Below the pieces are notes generated by a model. The model was not told the DNA's origin and searched no databases. It saw only the letters and a program-made list of their open reading frames with translations. DNA of 64,000 nt from Halioglobus sp. (GTDB lineage Bacteria > Pseudomonadota > Gammaproteobacteria > Pseudomonadales > Halieaceae), in NCBI GenBank assembly GCA_002699145.1, contig PABK01000008.1, positions 1 through 64,000 on the forward strand, written 5' to 3'. The translations under genes and the position numbers were made by a program. Below are positions 9,068 to 17,427 of the stretch, piece by piece. Position 1 is the stretch's first letter; every line of letters begins with the position of its first letter.

Positions 9068-9477
9068 TAGGGTGAGTCCTTAACAATAAGATTCAATGTG
9101 ATGAAGTAGGGGTGGCCATTAGCCTGCTGGTGCATCGCCAGGCGATAGACCGGACGGGCAGAAAATCCGCGCTTCCCACCAGTGCGATCGAACACGACGC
9201 CAAAGGTGCGACCATCCACCCAGTCCAGGGTCATGGTGTCACCGTCAGCAAGTGGAATTGCAGCCAGCGCGTGCAGCTGCTGAACTGTCGACAGAGATGT
9301 CCAAGAGCCGTCGCCGGAAGCCAGCGTCATGGGCCTGCCTTCGGGCTGTGCGTTCTCTTCCACAACCAGGGCGCCGGTGATCGTGGGCGTAATGTTCTGG
9401 CCCACGCCAAAGCCCTCGAATTCATCCGTCCACTCGATGTCGCCCGGCAGCGCGATGCCGGCCAAAGTTACTGCCAT
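9067..9477 (-). CDS. Minor tail protein
   Basis: 136 residues, beta-rich, sitting between the tape measure and the large tip protein. Stretches such as GDIEWTDEFEGFGVGQNITPT and RPVYRLAMHQQANGHPYFITLNLIV are of the kind seen in small distal-tail proteins. By position it may be the distal tail (Dit-like) or an adaptor protein, but the sequence alone does not settle this. The stop overlaps the start of the next gene. Confidence 0.55.
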   Translation of the reverse strand: MAVTLAGIALPGDIEWTDEFEGFGVGQNITPTITGALVVEENAQPEGRPMTLASGDGSWTSLSTVQQLHALAAIPLADGDTMTLDWVDGRTFGVVFDRTGGKRGFSARPVYRLAMHQQANGHPYFITLNLIVKDSP

Positions 9478-9482
9478 TGTGG

Positions 9483-12400
9483 TTACCCCGTCGTCAGGAA
9501 GCGGTTAGCTTCGATACTTTCCAGCAAGCGCTGCACCTGTGCGGGGTCCACGCCGTCCAGCGTGCCCAACTGTTCGCCCTGCACGCGCAGGTCCAGCGTT
9601 ACACGCGTGGACGATACGGCGCGATCCAGTTGCGTCACCTGTTCCTGGCTGCGCCGTTCTGTGCGGGACACGTCCTGGCGCTCTTCGCGCTCTTCGTCCT
9701 GCGTGCGGCTTGCGCGCTCGGCCTCGAGCTCGGCGCGGCGCTGGCGGGCGGATTCTTCTGCCTCCAGGGCCTGCTGCTTTCGCAGTTCATAGGCCTCCTC
9801 GGTGAGCTTCAGCGCCTTTTCCGCATTGGCAATCGTCTCCCGATCTCCCAGCTTTCGGGCCTTATCCAGCTGCTCCTGCAGCTCAGTCTGGCGCTCAAGA
9901 AATCGCAGGCGCTCCACCTCCGCGGTATCGCCACGCAGCGCAGCCAGCTCCTGCTCTGCCGCATTTACCGTGTCGATGATGGAGTCATTCAGGGCCGATA
10001 TTTCACGCCTGGCTGACTGTATGGCCCCGATCAGTGGCCTTAGTTGAGATCCGTCCAAAAGATCGAATCGGCGGGTCAGCTGATCCGCCGAGTAGTCGAT
10101 CTCTTTAACCGCCCGGTCACCACTAAGAATGCGATCGGTCAGCTTCTCAACGGCTATGGCCTGCTCCAGGAAGGCACGCTCAGTTTCAAAGCCCGCCTCA
10201 GCCCAGCTGCGCAATAGCCGTGCGACGGACCCGCCACCTGTAACGCGCTTGTCCATGTCGGCCAGGCGGCCTTCAACAGCAGATAGCTGTTGCTCCAAGG
10301 CGCTAGCGTCAGCTGTGGCCTGGCGAAACCCAAGACGCTGCTGGAAGGCCTCGGCAGCTCGCGATGACAGACCGGAAAGGTAGTTGGCCCATCTGTCGCC
10401 AATGGCGCCGATCGCTGCTCCAACGCTACCGGCGGACTCAACAACCGTGTCACCGGCCTCCTTGGCAGTCCGGCCAGTCTCCTGAAGCTCATCTTGCAGG
10501 AAGACCACTTGCTGGAAGGTCCGCTTGGTCGCATCAGTGGCGTCATCGGCAGCACCACTGACCTGCTGAAAGTTCTGAACCAGCCCACTGCCACCGGGGG
10601 CTTCTTGCTGCTGATCCTCGCTCAGACCCCGCAGCTGGTCCTGTAGGGCCTTGTATCGCTTGCGCAGCTCTTCCAGGCGCTGTGCCGCGGCTTCCGAGCC
10701 ATCCTGCTCCCAGGCCGCCTCCATCTCGGCAATGGCCAGCGCTGTGTCTGCGATCTGGCGGGCCAGTACGTCCTGCTGGCGGGCCAAGCCCTCCGTATTC
10801 TCCGCCGCCGACTTCGCCCCTTCGGCGGCATCGCGATTCGCGCCAACCAGGTCCTTCGCGGCGCTCACCGCGCCCTGAATCACTCCAGCTGCTTTGCCTG
10901 CGCCTTTGCTAGTGTTATCGAAAGCACTGACAGCCGACTTGCCAGCGTCCACTGCAGCCTCGGCGTAGCCGACAGTTTTCGCCCACAGATCCTCCATAGT
11001 GCCTTTCAGGTTCTGTGTGCGGAATTCCGCGCGCCTGACTGCCTCATCTGAAGCTAGGCCGAGATTATTTGCCCCCTTGACCGCCAACTCTATGGCTTTG
11101 GAGACACCGGCAGCCAACGCCCCCCAGTAAGCTTGAATTCCGGCGCCCAGAGCTTGTGTGGTACGAAAAACCCCCAGCAGGGTATTACCAAGAAACTGTG
11201 CAGTATCTACTACAGCCTGAAGGCCGCCGGTAATCTCGTCCCGGTTGTCCAGCAGCAAGCCCACCCAGTCCCGGGTTCGCTCGATCAGGCCGCCAAGCAC
11301 ACCCGCAATGTCACCTATCAACTTCGGATTACTGGCAAGAAACCCTTCGAAATCCTCAGCCAGCTCCGTGAAAGTAGGCGCAAGCTCCGCAGCTACCTTG
11401 TTACGCACCTGGTCCAGTCGGTCACGGATTTGCTGGAAGGCGTCATCGGTGTCTTTCAGGGCCTGAAGGTCGGCCTCTGACACCAGGGAACCTCGCTTCC
11501 TCGCCTGCTCCTGCAAGCGCGTCAGCTCCGCGGTGTTATTCTCGAGGAGCGGCAACAGCAGGGAGGCGTCGCTGGCAAGGGCTTCCAGCACAAATATCTT
11601 GTTTGATCGACTGCCCAGCTTGTCCAGCTCACGGCCGATGGTCGCCAGCTGCTGGTCCGGAGAAAGCCGGGCCAGCTTCTCAATATCCAGCCCCAGCCCC
11701 TGAATAACTTCGCGGGCCTCACCCCCGCCCGTCAGGTAGGCGTCGCCGATCTTCTCGGAGACGTCCTTGAGAATGTCCGCGGCCTTGTCGTTCTCAATGT
11801 TGAAGCGGCTTGCCGCGTACTGGAACGCCTGGAGCTCATCGGTCCCAATACCCAAGGCCTCAGCAGTGGCCAGCGTCTGTCTGGCGAGATCGGCCTGCTG
11901 CGCGGTGAACCGAGTCAGCAGGCCTACAGCAGCGGCCGCGCCCGCCGCAGCAGCGGCCGCGCCCCACTTGCCCAACGTTACGATGCTATCGGACAGCCCC
12001 CGCCGAAAAGCCAGGATGCGGCTGGTACCTTCCTTCTGTTCTCGGTTCAGGTCCTGCAATGCCCGCCGCGCCGCTATCGTCTCCTTCTGGTTGCGCTTCT
12101 GGGCGGCGTTCAGGTCTTCGAGGTTCAGGCCCGCCTGGCCTGCCTCTTCGCCCAGCTCTTCCAGGATCCGTTCGGACTTTTTGTATTCAGCCTCAGCATC
12201 GCGCGCAGTCTTGGTGGCCAACTCAAGGGCCGCCGCTTGGCTGGCGGTCGCCTCACCGCTACGCTCAATCTGCTCCTGCAGTCGCGTTACGCGGATCTTC
12301 GCGCGATCCCAGGCCTTGCCGGTGTTGCTGACCGCCTTTTCAGCCTGCTGGAATTGGCGCACCAGGCGCCCCTGGTCTTCCAGCGCACGCAGCCGATCCT

Positions 12401-12521
12401 GCAGGGCCTGCGCATTCTCACCCAGATTCTGGACGCTATCCGCAGCTGCATCAGTCTCAGATGACAGGCGGTTTTTGGCGCTCAGTATCAGGTTGACAGC
12501 TTGGTCTTTCAGGCTGGCCAT
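9483..12521 (-). CDS. Tape measure protein
   Basis: 1012 residues, almost entirely helical, with long coiled-coil stretches at about 10-180 and 860-990. A hydrophobic Ala-rich segment (WGAAAAAAGAAAAVGLL, about 208-224) is followed by a conserved-looking TMP region (TAEALGIGTDELQAFQYAASRFNI). It sets tail length and may help DNA entry; using about 1.5 angstrom per residue the tail would be near 150 nm. It lies where a tape measure is expected, between the tube and tail-tip genes. Confidence 0.9.
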   Translation of the reverse strand: MASLKDQAVNLILSAKNRLSSETDAAADSVQNLGENAQALQDRLRALEDQGRLVRQFQQAEKAVSNTGKAWDRAKIRVTRLQEQIERSGEATASQAAALELATKTARDAEAEYKKSERILEELGEEAGQAGLNLEDLNAAQKRNQKETIAARRALQDLNREQKEGTSRILAFRRGLSDSIVTLGKWGAAAAAAGAAAAVGLLTRFTAQQADLARQTLATAEALGIGTDELQAFQYAASRFNIENDKAADILKDVSEKIGDAYLTGGGEAREVIQGLGLDIEKLARLSPDQQLATIGRELDKLGSRSNKIFVLEALASDASLLLPLLENNTAELTRLQEQARKRGSLVSEADLQALKDTDDAFQQIRDRLDQVRNKVAAELAPTFTELAEDFEGFLASNPKLIGDIAGVLGGLIERTRDWVGLLLDNRDEITGGLQAVVDTAQFLGNTLLGVFRTTQALGAGIQAYWGALAAGVSKAIELAVKGANNLGLASDEAVRRAEFRTQNLKGTMEDLWAKTVGYAEAAVDAGKSAVSAFDNTSKGAGKAAGVIQGAVSAAKDLVGANRDAAEGAKSAAENTEGLARQQDVLARQIADTALAIAEMEAAWEQDGSEAAAQRLEELRKRYKALQDQLRGLSEDQQQEAPGGSGLVQNFQQVSGAADDATDATKRTFQQVVFLQDELQETGRTAKEAGDTVVESAGSVGAAIGAIGDRWANYLSGLSSRAAEAFQQRLGFRQATADASALEQQLSAVEGRLADMDKRVTGGGSVARLLRSWAEAGFETERAFLEQAIAVEKLTDRILSGDRAVKEIDYSADQLTRRFDLLDGSQLRPLIGAIQSARREISALNDSIIDTVNAAEQELAALRGDTAEVERLRFLERQTELQEQLDKARKLGDRETIANAEKALKLTEEAYELRKQQALEAEESARQRRAELEAERASRTQDEEREERQDVSRTERRSQEQVTQLDRAVSSTRVTLDLRVQGEQLGTLDGVDPAQVQRLLESIEANRFLTTG

Positions 12522-12543
12522 AGGAGCCTCTTTAGCGGCGAAA

Positions 12544-12567
12544 AGGCCCAGCCTCGCGGCCGGGCCT
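12544..12567 (-). terminator. Hairpin between tail tube and tape measure genes
   Basis: On the minus strand AGGCCCGGCC-GCGA-GGCTGGGCCT followed by TTTC, in the 88-bp gap after the tube gene. It could reduce transcription from the abundant tube gene into the tape measure, unless overridden by the Q-like antiterminator. The T tract is short, so attenuation is uncertain. Confidence 0.45.
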
Positions 12568-12609
12568 ATTCAGTGGAGATGTCGTGGGGCCGGACGGCCC
12601 CGAGGTGGA

Positions 12610-13371
12610 TCAGGAAGCGGGCTCGGCCATATCTACCCGGAAGTACTTGGAAATTTCCGAGCCAACAATGGAGCTGTCAGAGAGCACCGAACCTTCGAGG
12701 GGGAGCTCTGCGTAGTCATCGCCGATGAGCTCCAGGCCAGTGGTGGGCGTGAACTTGCCCTTGTGGATCCTCACCACCACCTCCGCACCGGATTTGGCCT
12801 CGTTCAGACCCTCAAAAACCAGCTCATACTCATCACCGGAGCTCGTCATGGCTTCCACCACGTCGCCCTTTTTCTTGGTGTAATCGACACCGACCTCGTC
12901 AGAATCAGACGCCGCGCCCCCCTCCAATATCCGAATGCCGGAGCGGGTGACTTCGTAGTCCGTGTCCGCGACCAGCGCGCTGGGCGAACCATCGGGATCC
13001 AGTACAACCGCAATGGCCTGGGTACGGTCCGGAATGTCATTGAACGGAATCAGGCCGCCGACGTAGGCAGTGTGTCGCTCATCCGTTACGGCTCCCGCGG
13101 CGATCGCACGCACGCTGGCGCGCAACGCGATACCCAGGTTCTGCGGACGCAGCTCCAGCATGGTCAGGTTCATGCCGACCGTGCTGATCCTGTCCACCAC
13201 GTTAGCCTCGCCGCCGCCGGCGTTCTCGTAGTCGGGCTGGCTGATGCTGTTGGTCTCAACGTTGAAGGAAAGGCCGCTGCAGTTGCCAATGGGCAACAGC
13301 GGCGCCGCAGCACCCTTCACTCGCAGATTGATGGTGCCCTTGCCGATAAATGCATAGGTTTTCTGTGCCAT
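12610..13371 (-). CDS. Tail tube (major tail) protein
   Basis: 253 residues. Opens with MAQKTYAFIGKGTINLRVKG and continues with repeated beta strands, like other siphophage tube proteins, and lies directly upstream of the tape measure. The stretch IPDRTQAIAVVLDPDGSPSA (about 120-140) looks like an inserted loop. No overlapping frameshift chaperone pair follows: only 88 bp separate it from the tape measure. Confidence 0.8.
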   Translation of the reverse strand: MAQKTYAFIGKGTINLRVKGAAAPLLPIGNCSGLSFNVETNSISQPDYENAGGGEANVVDRISTVGMNLTMLELRPQNLGIALRASVRAIAAGAVTDERHTAYVGGLIPFNDIPDRTQAIAVVLDPDGSPSALVADTDYEVTRSGIRILEGGAASDSDEVGVDYTKKKGDVVEAMTSSGDEYELVFEGLNEAKSGAEVVVRIHKGKFTPTTGLELIGDDYAELPLEGSVLSDSSIVGSEISKYFRVDMAEPAS

Positions 13372-13373
13372 GT

Positions 13374-13823
13374 TCAGTCCCCTTGGTACTGTTCGATGTA
13401 GGAAATTGCTGCAGGCAATGCTGCAAGTGCATAGTTGGAGTCGGGTTCCGGGTTATACTGCGCGGGCTGTATATCCAGGGCCCCGACCAGCGGCGACTGC
13501 CACCGTTGCTCCATCAGCTTCAGTGCAGCGCGCAGATCCCGCACCGCGGCCTGCAGCCGATCTGATTTGTCCACCTTGTCCACCACAAATATGATGAACG
13601 CCCCGGCGACCCTCGCTTGATCCGGGTGCGGACTTTGTGTCGATTCGGTATTTGGCTGGATCACGTAAAAGGGGCATTGTTGATCATCACTATCAACCGC
13701 GTGGGCCAAAAACCCCCTGATGACATTCTTTCCCGCATCGGTGAAGTACCCGTCGGCGACCGTAATCCCCTTCAAAGCAGCCTCGAGCTGCTTCGCCGCC
13801 TGTATGCTCTCGGCTTCTGCCAT
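13374..13823 (-). CDS. Putative tail terminator (gpU-like)
   Basis: 149 residues with an alpha/beta layout and strands such as AFIIFVVDKVDKSDRLQAAV. Its size and place, between the gpZ-like protein and the tube protein, match tail terminator proteins that cap the tail and join it to the head. Assignment is by synteny with lambda U. It ends 2 bp before the tube start. Confidence 0.6.
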   Translation of the reverse strand: MAEAESIQAAKQLEAALKGITVADGYFTDAGKNVIRGFLAHAVDSDDQQCPFYVIQPNTESTQSPHPDQARVAGAFIIFVVDKVDKSDRLQAAVRDLRAALKLMEQRWQSPLVGALDIQPAQYNPEPDSNYALAALPAAISYIEQYQGD

Positions 13824-13824
13824 G

Positions 13825-14436
13825 TCATGCCCGCCTTCTAAATTCTTTCTTGAAGCGCTTTACAGCGATATCCATCGCTTTCGGTGCGATTCTGAGTCGC
13901 ACACCGCGCCAGGCCTCATCCACGGATGAGCCATAGACTGCCGCGAGCTTTGCATTGGCGCCTCGACCCTTTCGCACCAGCATGATGTAAGCCCCGGAAT
14001 TCTTGCCCCAAATGAAAAACGCGTTGGGCCAGGCCTTCTTTTCGCCTCCGCGTTTTGGCCCCCAAGCCGTGGACCCTGCGGCCTTGCGGCCCTTAGGAAT
14101 CCGGCGATAGGGATCGCCTTTGACTTTCGACAATGGCGACTTCGTCGGTGCAGTCTTCTGGGCTGCGCCGAAGCGTGGCGCAAGCACGGACCGACGCTGC
14201 GCAGTGATCTTCGTTAGCAGATCTCCGCGACTTGACCGCTTGGTGATTGACATTTGCTTATGCACATAAGCCTTTTCGAGGTTTAGCTCCTTGAAGATGG
14301 ACGCCCGGCCTTCTCTGAGTGCGAACTCCGCACCCGCCTGCAGTGCCAGGTCAGCAGCTTGGTTTGCGGCTTCCGGGGCCCTCTTAAGCGCCTGCGCGAA
14401 AACATCCAGGTCCCCAAGGTTGAAGCTAGCGGCCAC
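13825..14436 (-). CDS. Minor tail protein Z-like
   Basis: 203 residues, very basic, with an N-terminal helix (DVFAQALKRAPEAANQAADLALQAG) and a C-terminal RFKKEFRRRA. This is the pattern of the prophage minor tail protein Z (GPZ) family, which completes the head-tail junction. The start overlaps the upstream connector gene by 11 bp and the stop is 1 bp from the tail terminator gene. Confidence 0.7.
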   Translation of the reverse strand: MAASFNLGDLDVFAQALKRAPEAANQAADLALQAGAEFALREGRASIFKELNLEKAYVHKQMSITKRSSRGDLLTKITAQRRSVLAPRFGAAQKTAPTKSPLSKVKGDPYRRIPKGRKAAGSTAWGPKRGGEKKAWPNAFFIWGKNSGAYIMLVRKGRGANAKLAAVYGSSVDEAWRGVRLRIAPKAMDIAVKRFKKEFRRRA

Positions 14437-14749
14437 TATGCTTGCCCGCCGTCCAGCGCTCCTCCGTCCGGTCGCCTGCCAGTTTGCTCAGCAAGCGCCA
14501 GCGGTCATCATCCTTGCCCGTGTCCACCACCGTTCCGCGCATGGGGTTGGGAACTTCAGACAACTGCAAATGGATGATGCAAAGCTCTTCGGTGAACACG
14601 CCGTCATTTCCCCGGACCGTAGAATCCCTATCCAGGATGACCGTGGCGTCTTCAACAGGTAATAGATCGGGCACGGAAACAGTGGCGAGGACACCCAGTC
14701 GTTTGAACTGGTCGACAGTTGCCCGCCGTTCGATCTCATCGAAGTCCAC
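14426..14749 (-). CDS. Putative head-tail connector protein
   Basis: 107 residues with a GTG start, mixed alpha/beta. It lies between the major capsid gene and the gpZ-like gene, where lambda has FII and similar small connectors. I do not recognise a specific family. The alternative frame over the same bases lacks this context. Confidence 0.55.
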   Translation of the reverse strand: MDFDEIERRATVDQFKRLGVLATVSVPDLLPVEDATVILDRDSTVRGNDGVFTEELCIIHLQLSEVPNPMRGTVVDTGKDDDRWRLLSKLAGDRTEERWTAGKHSGR

Positions 14750-14777
14750 GCCACTATTCCCGCTGATTGCCCCGCGC

Positions 14778-15773
14778 TTACGGCAGGGCGTTCTCGTGCA
14801 GCCTGATGATCGCGCCAGGCCGGGTGCAGAGGTGGATGGGATTGGACTGGGCCTCCAGTTCGATGCCCTTGCCGTGGTCCATCAGCTCGCTGCTGGAGTA
14901 GAACGGCAGCCCGATCGTGTTGACCGCGTCCATGTAGTTGGCCGGCGCGTAGCGCGTGATGAACAGCTCATCGGCGGACATCGGAACCGCAAAGGCCTCC
15001 GTGGTGGGCACGAATGGCGTACCGTTCACGGCGCCCCGATAGCGCTCGAAGATGATGCCACCGAAGTCCAGCTCTTCCCGCGCGTCATCCCGCAGGCGCT
15101 GGCTTTGCTGGTATTTGTATGCCTCCGTCACCAGCGGGTGGGTGATCAGCTTGCGCCAGAAACTGGAGCCACACAGGGCTCGAACGCCGGAAAACATGAT
15201 GTCCCCCAGGGCGACCTCGATTGCCTCGAGTACATCCAGACACTTGAGCTGTACGTTCGTCGTGCTGGTGTCCAGAACGAAGGCAACCGCCGTCTGAGTG
15301 ATGCCGAAAGCCGTGTACAAGTTCAGCAACTCCGTGGCACCGTCGGCATCCAGGATCTGGCCGCGAATTGCGCCCATGCGCTGGTATTCGTGCGTGGCGT
15401 CCAGCTTGCGCGCCATGGTCAGGGTGCGCGCATCCACCAGGTCCTGCAGGGCCTGGAGCGTGTCCTCCGAACCGAACGCCCTGATGTTCTGCGCTTCATC
15501 CGCCATAATCTGCGCGGTGGTCGGCAGGTGCACGGCGCTGAACGTATGCCCGGTGCGCTTGTCGGGCAGAACCGGGGTTCCCGGCGCGCCGCGCTCTTTG
15601 GCCGGCACCAGGCCCAGCTGCTTACCGGACTTCTCTACCACCACCGTGGTGGTAGTGATGCCTTCTTCCTGGAACAGGCCCAGCTGGCCCAGGCGCCGCG
15701 GCAAGTATTCCGCTTCGTTGATGGACGCTGTCAGCCGGGCAGTGGTGAAGATGTCACTGTCGAAAGGGTTCAT
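14778..15773 (-). CDS. Major capsid protein, lambda gpE family
   Basis: 331 residues, a normal length for the family. Starts MNPFDSDIFTTARLTASINE and contains the family-like HTFSAVHLPTTAQIMADEAQ and a C-terminal SNPIHLCTRPGAIIRLH. It forms the icosahedral shell (HK97 fold), maturing with the protease and decoration protein encoded just upstream. A 108-bp gap without a gene separates it from the decoration gene. Confidence 0.92.
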   Translation of the reverse strand: MNPFDSDIFTTARLTASINEAEYLPRRLGQLGLFQEEGITTTTVVVEKSGKQLGLVPAKERGAPGTPVLPDKRTGHTFSAVHLPTTAQIMADEAQNIRAFGSEDTLQALQDLVDARTLTMARKLDATHEYQRMGAIRGQILDADGATELLNLYTAFGITQTAVAFVLDTSTTNVQLKCLDVLEAIEVALGDIMFSGVRALCGSSFWRKLITHPLVTEAYKYQQSQRLRDDAREELDFGGIIFERYRGAVNGTPFVPTTEAFAVPMSADELFITRYAPANYMDAVNTIGLPFYSSSELMDHGKGIELEAQSNPIHLCTRPGAIIRLHENALP

Positions 15774-15881
15774 GTTTGCTTTCCTCTAGTTTCAGCAAAA
15801 GGGTGCCCGCCCAGCTGATGCCAGGATGGCGATGTAAATTGCGTAATGTCAGGCCAGATGTAGCCTGGGAGTGATACCGGA

Positions 15882-16250
15882 TCAGGTGCGGACGATGATG
15901 CCCAGCGCGGCCAGCTCGGCTTCAGCAGCGATCTGCTCGGGACCCGTTATATCCCCGGGCCAGGTCAATGCAGCGCCGGCCACTTCGCACTGACGAACGT
16001 GCACAACCGCGTCCTCATCCCCGCCGCTGGCGTCGACGGCCTCGTAAAGCACGCCCGCCGCCTCTTCAGTGCCATCACTGGCGTCCTGGTCAAACACCGC
16101 ATACTTGCCAGACGCCGTGATAATACCCAGCACCGTCCCGGCAGCCAGGTTGTTACCTGATGCCAACGTGACCTGCTCCCGGCTAAGGGCGCCATTGGCT
16201 TCAGAAAGGATGTGCTCGCCTGGGTGGCGGGCTTCTGTGAAGGTAGTCAT
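15882..16250 (-). CDS. Head decoration protein, lambda gpD family
   Basis: 122 residues. The start (FTEARHPGEHILSEANGALSREQVTL) and the ANNLAAGTVLG-type turn are typical of the head decoration protein D family. Trimers of this protein cap the expanded capsid and stabilise it against internal DNA pressure. It stands between the protease and major capsid genes, as in lambda. Confidence 0.9.
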   Translation of the reverse strand: MTTFTEARHPGEHILSEANGALSREQVTLASGNNLAAGTVLGIITASGKYAVFDQDASDGTEEAAGVLYEAVDASGGDEDAVVHVRQCEVAGAALTWPGDITGPEQIAAEAELAALGIIVRT

Positions 16251-16290
16251 AAGGTAGTCCCCTTAGTCTCCAGTGGGTTAATGCTGCACG

Positions 16291-17427
16291 CTACTGCGCG
16301 CGGTTATTGCGCCGGCCATAGATCGCTTTGGTATCTATGCCGGTATTCTGCCCGCCTTCGGGCGAATGCTGAGAATGGATGCCGGGCGCGGCGGCGGCGG
16401 CGGTCAATACGAAGTCAGCGCCCTTGTCCGCATCCCAATCCTCGGTGACGAGCTTTTCCAAGGCACCGTAATCCCCGGTGGTCTTGCAGGCATTCATCAG
16501 AGCCAGCACCCGGTCCCGCTCGGCTTTAACCTTGCCAGGCGCGTCCACGCCCGCCTGAATATCCTCAATCAGGCGCGGGCACGCCGCCTGCAGTTCCTCC
16601 AGCGTCATCGACGCCAGTTCCTGGGCTTCGAGTTCCTGTGGTTGGGTAAACATCCGGGCCTGAAGTTGCTCCTGGACAGCCTCCAGGTCGCCCTCGACGG
16701 CGTCTTCCTCCAGCTCCAGCGCCGCGGCCAGCACGCCAACAGCCGTGAGCTGCTCGGCTGACGAGGGATGAAGCCTGGCTTGGGCTTCCTCGCCCATCTT
16801 CGCCAGCGCCCCGCCCAACTCAACCAGACAGGCTGTGGCCGCGGCCTTGGTCTCCATCATGGAATCCGCCAGGCCCAGATCCAACCACTGCTGGGCGGAC
16901 AGTATGGTTCCCTGGCCGATGTCGCCGCGGATCAGCCCCTCCAGCTCCTCACGTCGATCTTCCCCGATCCGGGCCAGGTAAGTGTCCAGGATGCCATCAC
17001 CGATGGTGTCCAGATCTTTGGCCAGATCCCTGAATTCATCCGCATTGCCCACCGCCGCCGTCCAGGGATAATGCAGAAGACCGAAAGAGCCCAGCCCCAT
17101 GTTGACTTCGTCTGCCGAAGCTGCGATGACGGACGCGATGCTGGATGCCTGGCCCAGTACGTTCACTACCACGCGAGCCGGATGCGCACGCAGGAAGTTG
17201 GCGATGGTCAGGCCGTCGCTGACAGATCCCCCGGGGCTGTTCAGGTCAATGTGGATTTCCTGCAGGTCCCCGAGGGCATTCATCGCGTTCATAAACGCAT
17301 CGCTGGCCACCCCGCCGTCATCCCACCAGCTGCCGCCGCCGATGATGCCGTCAATCGTTACTTGCGCCACATTCGCCTGGCTTCCCTGATCGTGTTTCCG
17401 CGCTTTGATGTCAAACCACTTTTTCAT
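16291..17427 (-). CDS. Head maturation protease (ClpP/S49-like) with scaffold tail
   Basis: 378 residues. The first 200 or so form a ClpP-like fold: DLNSPGGSVSDGL, then GQASSIASVIAAS carrying the likely nucleophile serine, then LLHYPW with the likely histidine. The C-terminal 170 residues are Glu/Ala/Leu-rich and helical, and may serve as the internal scaffold, as with lambda gpC/Nu3. An internal start for a separate scaffold is possible but I could not fix one. The start overlaps the portal gene stop by 4 bp. Confidence 0.87.
   Translation of the reverse strand: MKKWFDIKARKHDQGSQANVAQVTIDGIIGGGSWWDDGGVASDAFMNAMNALGDLQEIHIDLNSPGGSVSDGLTIANFLRAHPARVVVNVLGQASSIASVIAASADEVNMGLGSFGLLHYPWTAAVGNADEFRDLAKDLDTIGDGILDTYLARIGEDRREELEGLIRGDIGQGTILSAQQWLDLGLADSMMETKAAATACLVELGGALAKMGEEAQARLHPSSAEQLTAVGVLAAALELEEDAVEGDLEAVQEQLQARMFTQPQELEAQELASMTLEELQAACPRLIEDIQAGVDAPGKVKAERDRVLALMNACKTTGDYGALEKLVTEDWDADKGADFVLTAAAAAPGIHSQHSPEGGQNTGIDTKAIYGRRNNRAQ

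Noticed and set aside
11767-13401. A 544-codon plus frame opposite tape measure and tube
   Set aside because: Shadow of two clear tail genes; Ser/Arg/Ala composition.
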